DNA of 64,000 bases. It comes from Streptomyces sp. NBC_00094. GTDB lineage: Bacteria > Actinomycetota > Actinomycetes > Streptomycetales > Streptomycetaceae. The translations under genes and the position numbers were made by a program. Shown here in pieces: positions 16,137 through 25,428 of this stretch (its first letter is position 1; each line of letters starts with the position of its first letter). Below the pieces are notes generated by a model, which was not told the origin of the DNA, made no database searches, and was given only the letters and a program-made list of their open reading frames with translations. The stretch covers positions 7,445,501 through 7,509,500 of the forward strand of contig NZ_JAPEMB010000001.1 in assembly GCF_026343125.1 (NCBI RefSeq), written 5' to 3'.

Positions 16137-17773
16137 TACTTCGCGGCCCCGATCGTCGCGGCCCACGGGTAGTACAGCTGGGCGATGCCGGTGGGGGCAC
16201 CGGTGATGCGCTTGCCGAGGAAGACCGAGTAGGGCGCCTCGTACACGGGGATGATCGGGAGCTCGCGCACCGCGATCTTCTGCAGCTCGGCGGTCTTCTC
16301 GGCGCGCTTGGCCGGGTCGGGCTCCGAGTTGGCGCGGTCGAAGGCGACGTCGTACTCGGCGTTCGACCAGTTGCCGTAGTTCCCGAAGTCCCCGGTGCGG
16401 AGGTACTGGTAGAACTCCAGCGGGTCGGGCGTGTTGTCGTACCCGTTGGTGATGACCAGGTCGAGTCCGGTGCGCGCGTTCGGGTCGACGAAGATGTTGC
16501 TGTACGCCTCGGGGGCGACCGACTTCAGCTCGATGGTGAGGCCGATCTGCCGTCCCGCGGCCTGGACGGCGTTGGCGACGACGCTGATCTCGGGTGCGAG
16601 GGTGCTGGTGACCAGGGTGATCGTGCGCCCGGAGACGCCGGCCTCCTGGACGAGCTTCTTGGCGGCCGCGATGTCGTACGCGGGCTCGGGCAGCGTGTCG
16701 TAGAGCGAGGCGGTCTTCTCGGGGGCCAGCGCCCAGGCACCGCGGGCGGCGGGGGCCTTCGCGGGGACGCCGACGCCACCGGCAGCGGCCTTGATGATGT
16801 TCTTCCGGTCCAGGGCCATGGAGAGGGCCTGGCGGACCTTGATGTTGCCGAGCGGGCCGTGGAAGTCGAGGACGGCGAGGTCCGCGGCGGCGGTGTTCGG
16901 GCCGAAGAGGAGCGTGCCCTTGCCGCTGGCCTTCAGCTGCTCGAACGAGGACGAGGGCACCAGGTAGCCGCCGTCGGCGGTACCGGACAGGAACGCGCTG
17001 GTGCGGGCCGCCGGGTCCTCGATGAAGGTGAACTTGACGGACTCGGACTTCGGGGCGAGCTTCGGGTCCCAGTAGGCCGCGTGCTTCTTGAGCGTGATGC
17101 CGGAGCCCTGGTCCCACTTGTCGAGGGAGAACGGGCCGGTGCAGTTCACGCCGCCCTTGGCGGTGCCGTAGTCCTTGCCGGCCTTGGCCAGGTAGGCGGC
17201 GCTCTCGATGGTGCCGGGGGAGGCGGCCATCAGCTCGTGCAGCAGGACGTCGGCCTTGCCGAGGCGGAGGGTCACCTCCAGCGGGCCGGTCTTCTCGATG
17301 GTGTCGACGTTCTTGAAGACCGAGCCCCAGGGGGAGCCGGTCTCCGGGTTCATCTGGCGCTTGAGGGAGGCCACGACGTCGTCGGCGGTCATGGTCGTGC
17401 CGTCGTGGAACTTCACCCCGGAGCGCAGGGTGTAGACCAGCGTGCGCGGATCGGGCTGCTTGTACGAGACGGCCAGACCGGGCTCGATCTTCATGTCGGG
17501 CGTGACGCGGAAGAGCTGCTCGCACACGTTGGCCAGCACCGTGTTCGGCGGGTAGTCGTACGCCAGGGCGTAGTCGAGCGTGTACGGCTCGGCGTACAGC
17601 GACCAGGTGAACGAGTCGAGGGTGCCCTTCGCCGGCGGTGAGGTCGGGGTGACCTGGTAGCCGGTGCCGCCGCTGGGCGTGGCGCCCGGCTTCGTGGCGC
17701 CGGAGCAGGCGGCGGTCGTGGCCGCGAGAGCGGCGGTACAGGTGAGGAGCGCGATGGTTCTCGACATGCGCAT
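16136..17773 (-). CDS. Extracellular solute-binding lipoprotein, family 5 (DppA/OppA-like)
   Basis: A 545-residue lipoprotein from the ATG at 17773, 10 bases after AGGGG; an ATG at 17767 is equally possible. The signal peptide MRMSRTIALLTCTAALAATTAAC ends in a lipobox (TAAC). The mature protein shows the family-5 fold: YTLDYALAYDYPPNTVLANVCEQLF, GVKFHDGTTMTADDV and QALSMALDRKNI. It captures the substrate for the permease genes that follow. Because the operon is controlled by a LacI-type regulator, the ligand may be an oligosaccharide or glycoside rather than a peptide. Family certain, ligand unknown. Confidence 0.92.
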   Translation of the reverse strand: MRMSRTIALLTCTAALAATTAACSGATKPGATPSGGTGYQVTPTSPPAKGTLDSFTWSLYAEPYTLDYALAYDYPPNTVLANVCEQLFRVTPDMKIEPGLAVSYKQPDPRTLVYTLRSGVKFHDGTTMTADDVVASLKRQMNPETGSPWGSVFKNVDTIEKTGPLEVTLRLGKADVLLHELMAASPGTIESAAYLAKAGKDYGTAKGGVNCTGPFSLDKWDQGSGITLKKHAAYWDPKLAPKSESVKFTFIEDPAARTSAFLSGTADGGYLVPSSSFEQLKASGKGTLLFGPNTAAADLAVLDFHGPLGNIKVRQALSMALDRKNIIKAAAGGVGVPAKAPAARGAWALAPEKTASLYDTLPEPAYDIAAAKKLVQEAGVSGRTITLVTSTLAPEISVVANAVQAAGRQIGLTIELKSVAPEAYSNIFVDPNARTGLDLVITNGYDNTPDPLEFYQYLRTGDFGNYGNWSNAEYDVAFDRANSEPDPAKRAEKTAELQKIAVRELPIIPVYEAPYSVFLGKRITGAPTGIAQLYYPWAATIGAAK

Positions 17774-17824
17774 GCAGACCCACCCCTTTACGGGTGTAGT
17801 GACGGGCGCTGGGGGGATGGAGCG

Positions 17825-17877
17825 AGTATTGATGCGGGAACGTTCCCGCACAAGGTCTTGCGGGAACGGTTTTGCAA
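17825..17877 (-). promoter_or_regulatory. LacI operators over the ABC importer promoter
   Basis: On the minus strand TTGTGC (plus-strand 17848-17853) and AATACT (17825-17830) form a promoter with a 17-bp spacer. The perfect 18-bp palindrome TGCGGGAACGTTCCCGCA (17833-17850) fills the spacer, so bound repressor would block polymerase. A second, imperfect copy TTGCGGGAACGGTTTTGCAA lies at 17858-17877, close to the divergent lacI start, suggesting autoregulation. Confidence 0.88.
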
Positions 17878-17904
17878 AGGTCAGGAGGGTGGCACCATCG
17901 CTCC

Positions 17905-18966
17905 ATGACCTCTGGATCAAGGCACCGCGGGCAGCCCGCGTCGCCCACCCCGCGCGTCCGCCTCGTCGACGTCGCCCGCGAGGCGGGCCTGTCGAAGACG
18001 ACCGTCTCGGCGGCTCTCAACGACACCGGAAGGCTCTCTCCCGCCGTACGGGAGAAGGCCCGCGAGACAGCTCGCAGAATGGGCTATCGGCCCAATGCCA
18101 CCGCGCGCCAACTACGCGCGGGGCGAGCCAAGTTGATCGGATACGTGGTCGGGGAACTGTCCGACGCCCCCTGGGTCTTCCTGGAGTCGCCGTACTTCGC
18201 CAGGCTGACCGGGGCCACGGCGTCGACCGCGCTGCGACGCGGCTACGCCATGGTCCTGCTGCCCACCGGATCCCTGCAGAGCGAGTGGGCCGACCTGCCG
18301 CTCGACGCCGTGGTCGTCACCGACCCCGCCGCGGACGACCGGATCGTCGACGACCTGCTCGCCGCGGGGATCCCCGTGTTCAGCGACCGCTCCGTGGAGG
18401 GGCGGCCCGGGGCGTACTGGGTGGACGTCGACACGGACGCCGCCGTGCGCTCGGTCCTGGACCACTTCCTGGAGCAGGGGGCCCGGAGGCCCGTCCTCGT
18501 CGTGCCCGACAGCACCACCCTCTTCCACGCCGAGGTCTTCGCCGCCCACCGGGAGTGGTGCGCGGAGCACGGCCTTCCGGAGCGGGCCGTACGGGTCGGG
18601 GAACACGGCAACGGAGCGGTGATCCGCGCCGTCGAGACCGCCCTGGTGGAGGATCCGGCCGGTGGGGGCCGGCCGGACGCGCTCCTCGTCGTCGCCGAGG
18701 CGAGCCCGCCCCTCGTCCTGGAGGCGGCGCGCCGCCACGGCTACGACGTACCCGGCGATCTGCTCCTCGTCTGCGTGAGCGAGGACGCCACCGCCGAGCA
18801 CACCGTGCCGCCCGTGACCACCCTGAGCCTGCGGCCCGAGGCGATCGCGGAGGCGGGCATCGACCACCTGGTGAACGTCCTGGAGCGCGGCAGTCGCGAA
18901 CCGGCCGGGACGCTCGTCCCGACCCGCCTCGACGTCCGCGCGTCCTCGGTGAGGTCGCACGGCTAG
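17905..18966 (+). CDS. LacI-family transcriptional regulator of the adjacent ABC importer
   Basis: A 353-residue protein from the ATG at 17905. AGGAGG lies about 16 bases upstream, rather far, so a short N-terminal extension (TTG at 17872) is possible. The LacI headpiece is at residues 14-65 (VRLVDVAREAGLSKTTVSAALNDTGRLS) with the hinge helix LRAGRAKL, then a periplasmic-binding-like sensor domain (ends SSVRSHG). It is divergent from the dpp-like operon, with two operators in the shared 131-bp gap. Confidence 0.9.
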   Translation: MTSGSRHRGQPASPTPRVRLVDVAREAGLSKTTVSAALNDTGRLSPAVREKARETARRMGYRPNATARQLRAGRAKLIGYVVGELSDAPWVFLESPYFARLTGATASTALRRGYAMVLLPTGSLQSEWADLPLDAVVVTDPAADDRIVDDLLAAGIPVFSDRSVEGRPGAYWVDVDTDAAVRSVLDHFLEQGARRPVLVVPDSTTLFHAEVFAAHREWCAEHGLPERAVRVGEHGNGAVIRAVETALVEDPAGGGRPDALLVVAEASPPLVLEAARRHGYDVPGDLLLVCVSEDATAEHTVPPVTTLSLRPEAIAEAGIDHLVNVLERGSREPAGTLVPTRLDVRASSVRSHG

Positions 18967-18990
18967 GGCGTGTCCGGGGCCCCTGTCCGG

Positions 18991-20625
18991 TCAGACCGTG
19001 TGGACGAGCTTGCCGCCGACGTAGGTCCGCTCCACCTTCGCCTGGCCGATCTCCTCCGGCGGGGCCGTGAGGATGTCGCGGTCCAGGACCACGAGGTCGG
19101 CCAGGTTCCCGACGCGCAGGCTGCCCGCGTCGTCGAGCCCGTTCACATGGGCGGTGCCGGCGGTGTAGGCGGCCAGCGCGGTCGGGAGGTCGATGCACTG
19201 CTCGGGGAAGAAGGCCGGCGCGCCGGTGGACTCCGGGTCCCTGCGGTTCACGGCCACGTGGATGCCCGCGATCGGGTCGGGGCTGCTGACGGGCCAGTCG
19301 CTGCCGGCGACGAGCGTGGCGCCGGCGCGGACGAGGTCCCCGAAGGGGTACTGCCAGGCCGCGCGCTCCGCACCGAGGAACGGGATGGTCAGCTCGTCCA
19401 TCTGCGGCTCGTGGGCCGCCCACAGCGGCTGGATGTTGGCGAGCGCGCCGAGCGCGGCGAAGCGGCCCAGGTCGTCGGGGTGGACCACCTGGAGGTGGGC
19501 GAGGTGGTGGCGGTTGCCGCGGCGTCCGTTGGCGGCGATCGCGGCCTCGATCGCGTCGAGCGCCTCCCGGACGGCCCGGTCGCCCAGGGCGTGGAAGTGG
19601 ACCTGGAAGTCGAGGGCGTCGAGCTCGGTCACGTAGCCGCGCAGCGCGTCGGGGTCGACGAAGCTCAGGCCGGAGTTGGCGGTGGCGCAGCCACAGCCGT
19701 CCAGGTACGGGGTGGTCATCGCGGCGGTGAAGTTCTCCGCGACGCCGTCCTGCATGATCTTCACCGAGGTCGCCCGGAACCGGCCGGCCCTCAGCTTCTC
19801 GCGCCGCGCCACCAGCTCGGGGATCTGCTCGGCGCCCCGCTCGCGGTCCCACCAGAGCGCGCCGGTCACCCGGGCGGTGAGCGTGCCGTCGAGCGCGGCC
19901 GTCAGGTAGGCGTCGGAGGGGTCGGGCTGCCCGTGGAACTCACCGAGCATCGCGTCCTGCCAGCCGGTGATCCCGACGGAGTGCAGCAGCGCCTGGGCGC
20001 GGTAGAGCCCGGCGAGACGGTCGGCGAAGGTGCTCGGGGGCACCAGGTGGCCGACGAGGCCGGCGGCACCCTCCTGCAGCATGCCGCTGGGGGTGCCGTC
20101 CGGCTCCCGCTCGATGCGGCCGTCGGCGGGGTCCGGGGTGTCGGCGGTGAGGCCGGCCAGTTCGAGCGCCCGCGTGTTGGCCCAGGAGCCGTGGTGGTCA
20201 CGGTTCGACAACAGGACCGGGCGGTCCGGGACGACCGAGTCCAGCAGCTGCCGGGTCGGCAGTCCGCCGTCGAAGCTCTCCATCGACCAGCCGCCGCCGG
20301 TGATCCACTCGCGGTCCGGGTTCGCGTCGGCGTAGGCGCGGACCAGACGCAGGTACTCGGCGACGTCGACCGTCTCCGACAGATCGCACTGGGCCAGCTC
20401 CCCCCCGGCGAACACCGGGTGGATGTGGGAGTCCTGGAAGCCCGGGACCAGCAGCTTCCCCGTGAGGTCGACGACCTCGGTGTCCGGGCCGATGAGCTCG
20501 CGCACCTCGTCGTGGCCGACGGCCGCGATCCGGTCGCCGACGACGGCGAGCGAGGTCGCCCGGGTACGGGCCGGGTCCACCGTGAAGACGGGACCGCGGG
20601 TGAAGACCAGATCGGCCTTGGCCAT
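18991..20625 (-). CDS. YtcJ-type metal-dependent amidohydrolase
   Basis: A 544-residue protein. The N-terminal part (KADLVFTRGPVFTVD...GDRIAAVG) is the composite beta-sandwich of the amidohydrolase superfamily. DSHIHP is the metal-binding HxH; VHFHALGD and HHLAHLQVV supply later metal ligands, and GSDWPVSSPDP the catalytic Asp. It closes with a DLVVLDRDI strand. YtcJ/amidohydrolase-3 members hydrolyse amide, carbamate or imide bonds; here the substrate is unknown. No signal peptide, so cytosolic. Divergent from a TetR gene with a shared operator. Confidence 0.9.
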   Translation of the reverse strand: MAKADLVFTRGPVFTVDPARTRATSLAVVGDRIAAVGHDEVRELIGPDTEVVDLTGKLLVPGFQDSHIHPVFAGGELAQCDLSETVDVAEYLRLVRAYADANPDREWITGGGWSMESFDGGLPTRQLLDSVVPDRPVLLSNRDHHGSWANTRALELAGLTADTPDPADGRIEREPDGTPSGMLQEGAAGLVGHLVPPSTFADRLAGLYRAQALLHSVGITGWQDAMLGEFHGQPDPSDAYLTAALDGTLTARVTGALWWDRERGAEQIPELVARREKLRAGRFRATSVKIMQDGVAENFTAAMTTPYLDGCGCATANSGLSFVDPDALRGYVTELDALDFQVHFHALGDRAVREALDAIEAAIAANGRRGNRHHLAHLQVVHPDDLGRFAALGALANIQPLWAAHEPQMDELTIPFLGAERAAWQYPFGDLVRAGATLVAGSDWPVSSPDPIAGIHVAVNRRDPESTGAPAFFPEQCIDLPTALAAYTAGTAHVNGLDDAGSLRVGNLADLVVLDRDILTAPPEEIGQAKVERTYVGGKLVHTV

Positions 20626-20684
20626 GCGAATGCTCCAGAACGAGAGGCGGCAGGTGGTTGGGCGCTATGGAAGCGGCAAGGCCG

Positions 20685-20713
20685 TTTACACGTCAATAGC
20701 GTTGACGTAAGGT
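20685..20713 (+). promoter_or_regulatory. TetR operator inside a leaderless promoter
   Basis: TTTACA (20685-20690) and TAAGGT (20708-20713) are spaced 17 bp. The spacer is almost filled by the perfect dyad ACGTCAA-TAGCG-TTGACGT (20690-20708). The -10 box ends 7 bases before the tetR ATG (20721) and there is no ribosome site, so the message is probably leaderless. The opposite-strand TTGACG in the dyad could act as -35 for the amidohydrolase gene. Confidence 0.8.
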
Positions 20714-20720
20714 CCCGGTC

Positions 20721-21428
20721 ATGTCCGAACGTGTGGTTCCCGAAGGAAGCCGACAGCGCCGCCGCCCCACCAAGCAGGGCGCCATGCTCTCGGAGCAGCT
20801 GATCGTCGACACGGCGCTCCGTCTGGTCGCCCAGCACGGCGCCGAAGCGCTGTCGGTACGGCGCCTGGGCGCGGCCCTCGGCGCCGACCCCAGCGCCCTC
20901 TACCGCTACTTCCGCAACACCGACGCCCTCGTCCTCGCGCTCGCCGACGAGCTGATCGGCCGGGCCCAGGAGGGGTGGACGGCGACGGGGGACTGGCAGA
21001 CGGACCTCCGCTCGATGGGCCTGCGGGTCCACTCCTGTTACCTTGCGTACCCACAGGCCGCCGTCCTCGCGGCGCACCGGACCACAGGGCGTCCGCACGA
21101 GACCCGCGCCGTGGAGCGGATCCTCGGCATCCTCCGCTCCGGAGGCTTCCCCGACCCCCTCGCCGTGCGGATCTACCACGCCTTCGTCGACCAGGCCCTC
21201 GCCTTCGCCGCCCAGGACGCCGCCGCGAAGGCCCTGCCGCCTGCCGCCCGGGACGGGGACGAGGAGGTCTGGCAGTCGGTCTACAGCCGACTGTCGGCGG
21301 ACACCCATCCGAACATCGCCGCCACCTACCCCCTCCTCGCCGCCGACATGCGGGACAGCGGCTACCCCTTCGCCCTGGAGCTGATGCTCGTCGCGGTGGC
21401 GGCGCTCCGGCCTCGGGACACCCCCTGA
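20721..21428 (+). CDS. TetR-family transcriptional regulator
   Basis: A 235-residue protein. A basic N-terminal arm precedes the HTH at residues 25-72 (LIVDTALRLVAQHGAEALSVRRLGAALGADPSALYRYF). The C-terminal helical domain resembles TetR_C ligand pockets. It likely represses itself and the divergent YtcJ-type hydrolase through the 20690-20708 dyad and is released by a hydrolase substrate or product. Confidence 0.9.
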   Translation: MSERVVPEGSRQRRRPTKQGAMLSEQLIVDTALRLVAQHGAEALSVRRLGAALGADPSALYRYFRNTDALVLALADELIGRAQEGWTATGDWQTDLRSMGLRVHSCYLAYPQAAVLAAHRTTGRPHETRAVERILGILRSGGFPDPLAVRIYHAFVDQALAFAAQDAAAKALPPAARDGDEEVWQSVYSRLSADTHPNIAATYPLLAADMRDSGYPFALELMLVAVAALRPRDTP

Positions 21429-21443
21429 GGGGGCGTCCCGAGG
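21411..21443. terminator. Hairpin around the tetR stop codon
   Basis: CCTCGGGACACCCCC (21411-21425) pairs with GGGGGCGTCCCGAGG (21429-21443), one mismatch, with the TGA stop as the loop. A second small hairpin (GGCGGG-AAG-CCCGCC) follows before the next convergent gene. Confidence 0.78.
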
Positions 21444-21493
21444 GATCGGGTACGTGCTCCGAGGCGGGAAGCCCGCCTTCTCGGTGGCCGGCC

Positions 21494-24400
21494 TCAGTAG
21501 CCGACGCGGACCCCCGTGACCACGTGACGGTCCGTCAGTCCGCCGGTGGCGCCGCCGAATCCGACCAGCACGTTCTGCGGCAGCGTCACCGCCACGTCGA
21601 TGACCTGGACACCGTCGACGAGGACGAGGAGCCGCCCGGTGGCCGTCACGTTCACGTCGACCACATGGCTGCCCGTACGCAGCGCGGGGACGGCGGTCGA
21701 GGTCGCCACGTACCGCAGGGTGGACGCCGAACCGCTGGTGGCCACCCCCACGAAGTTCGACGACGGCTCCCCGGGATTGCGGTACGTGTCCAGGGTGACG
21801 GCCACCCCGGGCAGCCCGCTGTAGCCGAGGCCACCGCCCCCGAACCCCAGCGACTTCGGGGTGGCCCGGGCCGCGTCGAGGAGCATCAGGGCGAGCCCGT
21901 CGGCGCCCGTCCCTCCCGAGAGGGTCGCCGTGAACCGCGCCCGCAGCCGCGCCGAGGGCACCGCCGTGGCCTGGATCGCCGAGCCCTTGACGTACGTCTG
22001 CGCGGGATTGAGGACGAGACTCGTACCGGACGGGACGGCCGTGCCGTTGTACGTCCAGCCGTTCGGCCCGGGCGGCGGCAGCGCGTACGACGGGGAGGTG
22101 ATCGCCGCGCCCCGCACGGCGTGGATGTCGGTCAGGCCCCCCGTCCCTCCGGTGAAGGCGAGGAGCGCGGCCGGGGGCAGCGAGGCCACCGTGGTCCGCA
22201 GCCGCTGGATGCCGTCCACGGAGACCGTGACCGTCTTGCCGGTGACCGCCACGGAGACCGTGTGCGTGCCCGCGCGCAGGTTCGGGACGCTCGACGTCGT
22301 CGCCGCGTACGTGAGGACCGAGCCGCTGCCGCCGGTGGCCACACCGACGAAGTTGGCCGACGGGTCCCCGGTGTTGCGGTACGTGTCGAAGGCGACGGCC
22401 ACGCCCGGGAGACCGGCGTAGCCGAGGCCGCCGCCGACACCGCCGAGCGCGGTGGGAGTCGCCCTGGCCGGGTCGAGGAGGGCGAAGGTGAGCCCGTCGG
22501 CCCCGCTGCCGCCGCCGATCACCGTGGTGAACGAGGCCTTGAGACCGTCGGTGAGCACGGGCACGGGCCAGACCGCCGAACCCCGCTGGGACGCGCTCGC
22601 CTGGGTGAGCTGGAGGTCGTCGCCGGAGATCCCGGCCGAGCCGTTGAGCCGCCAGCCGCCCGCGCCGGGGGAGGGCACGGTGACCCCCGTGCCGGCCACC
22701 CCGGAACCGGTCAGCGTCTCGTTGCGCGGACCGCGCCCGTCGTCCGAGGTCAGCTCGTACGCGGCGGTGACCGCCCCGATCGAGGTGGGCGAGAACGTCA
22801 CCGCCTGGTGGACCACGTCCTCCGGGCCGAGGACCTGGCCCTCGCTGATCGGGTTCGTCACGTGGAAGGGAGCCGCCGGCGGCTTCGCCTTGGTGATGGT
22901 GAGCGGGATGTTTCCGGTGTTGCTGATGTCGAAGGTCCTGGTCACCGACTGACCGACCTTCACCTGACCGAAGGCCGTCGAGGTGGGCGTGATCGTGAGC
23001 TCCGCGCGCCCGGTCACCGCCGTACCGGTCACGGCGACGGACGCCGTGCCGTTCGGGCCGGTGACGGAGACCGTCCCCGTGTGCTCCCCGGCGGCCGTCG
23101 GGGCGTACGCCACCTGCACGGTGACGGACTGCCGGGGCCGCACGACCGTGCCGACGGCCGGCGGATCCGAGGCGCCGAAGGGGGCGCCGGGGACGGAGAC
23201 CGCCGAGATCGTCTCGTCGGCCGTGCCCGTGTTCGTGAACGTCACGCCCAGCGCCTTGCTGGTCGTGGTCGCCACCGTGCCGAAGTCGAGCGCGCCCGGC
23301 GAGGCGAGGAACCCGGGCCGGGTGCCGTAGCCGGTCAGTCCGAGCGCGCTGTCGCCGAGGTCGGTGGCGAAGGTCAGCGCCGAGGTGTCGGGGCCGGGCG
23401 CGGTGGGCGAGAACGTCACCTGGGCGGTGTGGGACTCGCCGGCCCGCAGCGTGCGCGGCAGCCCGGCGGAGGTCGCGGTGAACGGTCCGCCCGCCGGAGT
23501 GCTCACCCCGGTGAGCGTCACGTCCCGGGTCGCCGTGACCGTGGCCGTGACGGTCCCGGCCGCCCCGACCGCCACCTCGCCCGCGTCCACCGGCTCACCC
23601 GTCAGGGCGGTGTTCGCCGGACGCCCGAAGGCCAGCACGTGACCGTCCCTGGTGCCCACGTAGACACGCCCGCCGTCGGTGGCCGGCACGGCGAACTTCG
23701 ACGCCACCCCGATCGGCGCCGACCAGCGCAGCCGCAGCGCCCCGTTCACCGGCACGGCGTCGTACGCGCGCAGCTGCCCGTTGGCGCCGCTCGCCCCGTC
23801 CGAGGCGATCGCCCACACGAGCGCCGACCCCGCGTTCGTACCCGTCGAGGTGACCACCGGGGAACCCGAGGTATAGCCGAACCGCTGGGCGCTGCTCCCC
23901 GTGTTGGTCAGGCCCGGCAGGCCCGAGCCGGTCAGCCCGTACGCGAAGGCCCGCAGCGGGCCGCCGCTGCCGATCGTGTAGACGTAGCCGCCCTGCCCGC
24001 CGTACACGGCGGGATGCCCCCAGACGCCCTCGTACGGGCCGAAGGCGCCGAGCACCTTGTCGGTGCCGCCCGGCCCCTGACTCCGGCCGCCGAGGTCGTC
24101 CCGGTCGAGCAGGAACAGCCGCCCGTCCTTGCCGATCTGGACGAGGAGCCGTGGATACCGGCTGGTGCCGAAGACCGGGCCGGGCAGGGCGACCGGACCG
24201 CCCGAGCCCAGGTCGGTGTCGTTCAGGTCGAGCTGGGAGGCGTTGGCGGGGCTGAAGAAGTCCTGTGCCGACATCGTGCCGTCGCTGTTCACGCCGAGCC
24301 GGACCACCGACTCCGCCAGCTGGCCGGGCGGCAGCCGGCCGGGACCGGGCGCGGGGGAGACCCCGTTGCCCGTCGAGAAGAGGATCCGGCCCGGGCCGTC

Positions 24401-25222
24401 GGAGACGAGACCGCCGCCGCTCATCCAGATCCCGGCCATGCCGTTGGCGGAGGAGTCCTCGGTGGCCCAGAGCGTGGTCCGGCGCGTCGCGGTGTCGACG
24501 CCCATGACGTACCCGACGTACGGGCCGCGGTCGCAGTGCGAGGCGAAGGCGGCGTAGACGGAGCCGCCCATCAGGAGCAGCCCCGGCCGCTGACCCGCCG
24601 TGTACGGGTTGAACGCCCGGCCCGGATCGTTCACCGGGGCGCCCGCCACCTTCACCGGCCAGCCCGCGCGCTCGGCGCCGGTCACCGGGTCGAGGGCGTG
24701 CAGGTACCAGTTGGGATGCTGGACGTCGGGCCCGTCGTTCACCTTGGACGTGAGGTACACGGCGTTCGTCGCCGGGTCGTAGACCGGCGTGGCGGTCACC
24801 CCGACGTTCGGTACCAGGTCCCCGCAGCTGATCGCCGAGGCGGGCCACGGGGCGCCGAGGTTCTTGGACCAGGTGATCCCCCCGCCGGCCGCGTCGATCC
24901 CGTACACCTTGTTGTTCTCGGTGGCCGCGACGAGCGTCCGCCCCACGACCAGCGGCTGCGCGTAGACCTGGCCGTCGACCGTGGTCGAGAACTGCAGGCC
25001 GAAGTCCGAGCTCGACACCTGGTCCGGCGCGAGTCCGGGCTCGTCCCGGTCCCAGCCGGTCCGCAGGTCGTCGTGGGAGATCGTGGTCTGGTCGGCGGGG
25101 AGCGTGCTCCGCACCACCGGAGGCCGTGGCGCCGCGGTGGAAGCCGGCGCGGCGGCGGCGCCCGCGCCCGCCACCAGGCACATCGTCAGCAGTCGGGCGA
25201 TCGCCCTGCGTCGGCCGGCCAT
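21494..25222 (-). CDS. Large secreted PQQ-type beta-propeller protein with Ig-like repeats and two L-type lectin domains
   Basis: A 1242-residue protein with a Sec signal (MAGRRRAIARLLTMCLVAGAG...ASTAA). Residues 45-530 contain propeller blades (VYAQPLVVGRTLVAATENNKVYGID; LFLLDRD; VYVGTRDGHVLAFG). Residues 540-830 hold three ASPM/Hydin-type immunoglobulin-like repeats (DFGTVATTTSKALGVTFTNTG; AFGQVKVGQSVTRTFDISNTG). Residues 835-1242 hold two copies of a legume-lectin-like domain (GADGLTFALLD / GADGLALMLLD; GLPGVAVAFDTYRN / GLPGVAVTLDTYRN). No PQQ-dehydrogenase catalytic residues are obvious, so it is probably an extracellular binding or adhesion protein. No partner gene is evident. Confidence 0.85.
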   Translation of the reverse strand: MAGRRRAIARLLTMCLVAGAGAAAAPASTAAPRPPVVRSTLPADQTTISHDDLRTGWDRDEPGLAPDQVSSSDFGLQFSTTVDGQVYAQPLVVGRTLVAATENNKVYGIDAAGGGITWSKNLGAPWPASAISCGDLVPNVGVTATPVYDPATNAVYLTSKVNDGPDVQHPNWYLHALDPVTGAERAGWPVKVAGAPVNDPGRAFNPYTAGQRPGLLLMGGSVYAAFASHCDRGPYVGYVMGVDTATRRTTLWATEDSSANGMAGIWMSGGGLVSDGPGRILFSTGNGVSPAPGPGRLPPGQLAESVVRLGVNSDGTMSAQDFFSPANASQLDLNDTDLGSGGPVALPGPVFGTSRYPRLLVQIGKDGRLFLLDRDDLGGRSQGPGGTDKVLGAFGPYEGVWGHPAVYGGQGGYVYTIGSGGPLRAFAYGLTGSGLPGLTNTGSSAQRFGYTSGSPVVTSTGTNAGSALVWAIASDGASGANGQLRAYDAVPVNGALRLRWSAPIGVASKFAVPATDGGRVYVGTRDGHVLAFGRPANTALTGEPVDAGEVAVGAAGTVTATVTATRDVTLTGVSTPAGGPFTATSAGLPRTLRAGESHTAQVTFSPTAPGPDTSALTFATDLGDSALGLTGYGTRPGFLASPGALDFGTVATTTSKALGVTFTNTGTADETISAVSVPGAPFGASDPPAVGTVVRPRQSVTVQVAYAPTAAGEHTGTVSVTGPNGTASVAVTGTAVTGRAELTITPTSTAFGQVKVGQSVTRTFDISNTGNIPLTITKAKPPAAPFHVTNPISEGQVLGPEDVVHQAVTFSPTSIGAVTAAYELTSDDGRGPRNETLTGSGVAGTGVTVPSPGAGGWRLNGSAGISGDDLQLTQASASQRGSAVWPVPVLTDGLKASFTTVIGGGSGADGLTFALLDPARATPTALGGVGGGLGYAGLPGVAVAFDTYRNTGDPSANFVGVATGGSGSVLTYAATTSSVPNLRAGTHTVSVAVTGKTVTVSVDGIQRLRTTVASLPPAALLAFTGGTGGLTDIHAVRGAAITSPSYALPPPGPNGWTYNGTAVPSGTSLVLNPAQTYVKGSAIQATAVPSARLRARFTATLSGGTGADGLALMLLDAARATPKSLGFGGGGLGYSGLPGVAVTLDTYRNPGEPSSNFVGVATSGSASTLRYVATSTAVPALRTGSHVVDVNVTATGRLLVLVDGVQVIDVAVTLPQNVLVGFGGATGGLTDRHVVTGVRVGY

Positions 25223-25428
25223 CTCTCCCCCTTCACCTGGTCGCGCGGGCGCGGAACCCGAAGCGCTCCGCCGAGGTCATCGTGAACCGGGCCCCAAGGG
25301 GAAGGAGGCCGCCGACCGGCCCCTCCCGCCGAGGTCCACCCGATCGGCCTCGGAAAGCGGTGCGTCGGCGGAACGGCGGCGATGTCGACGCACGTGGCCT
25401 CGTCGCTCGTGGCGAGTACCGAGCTCCC

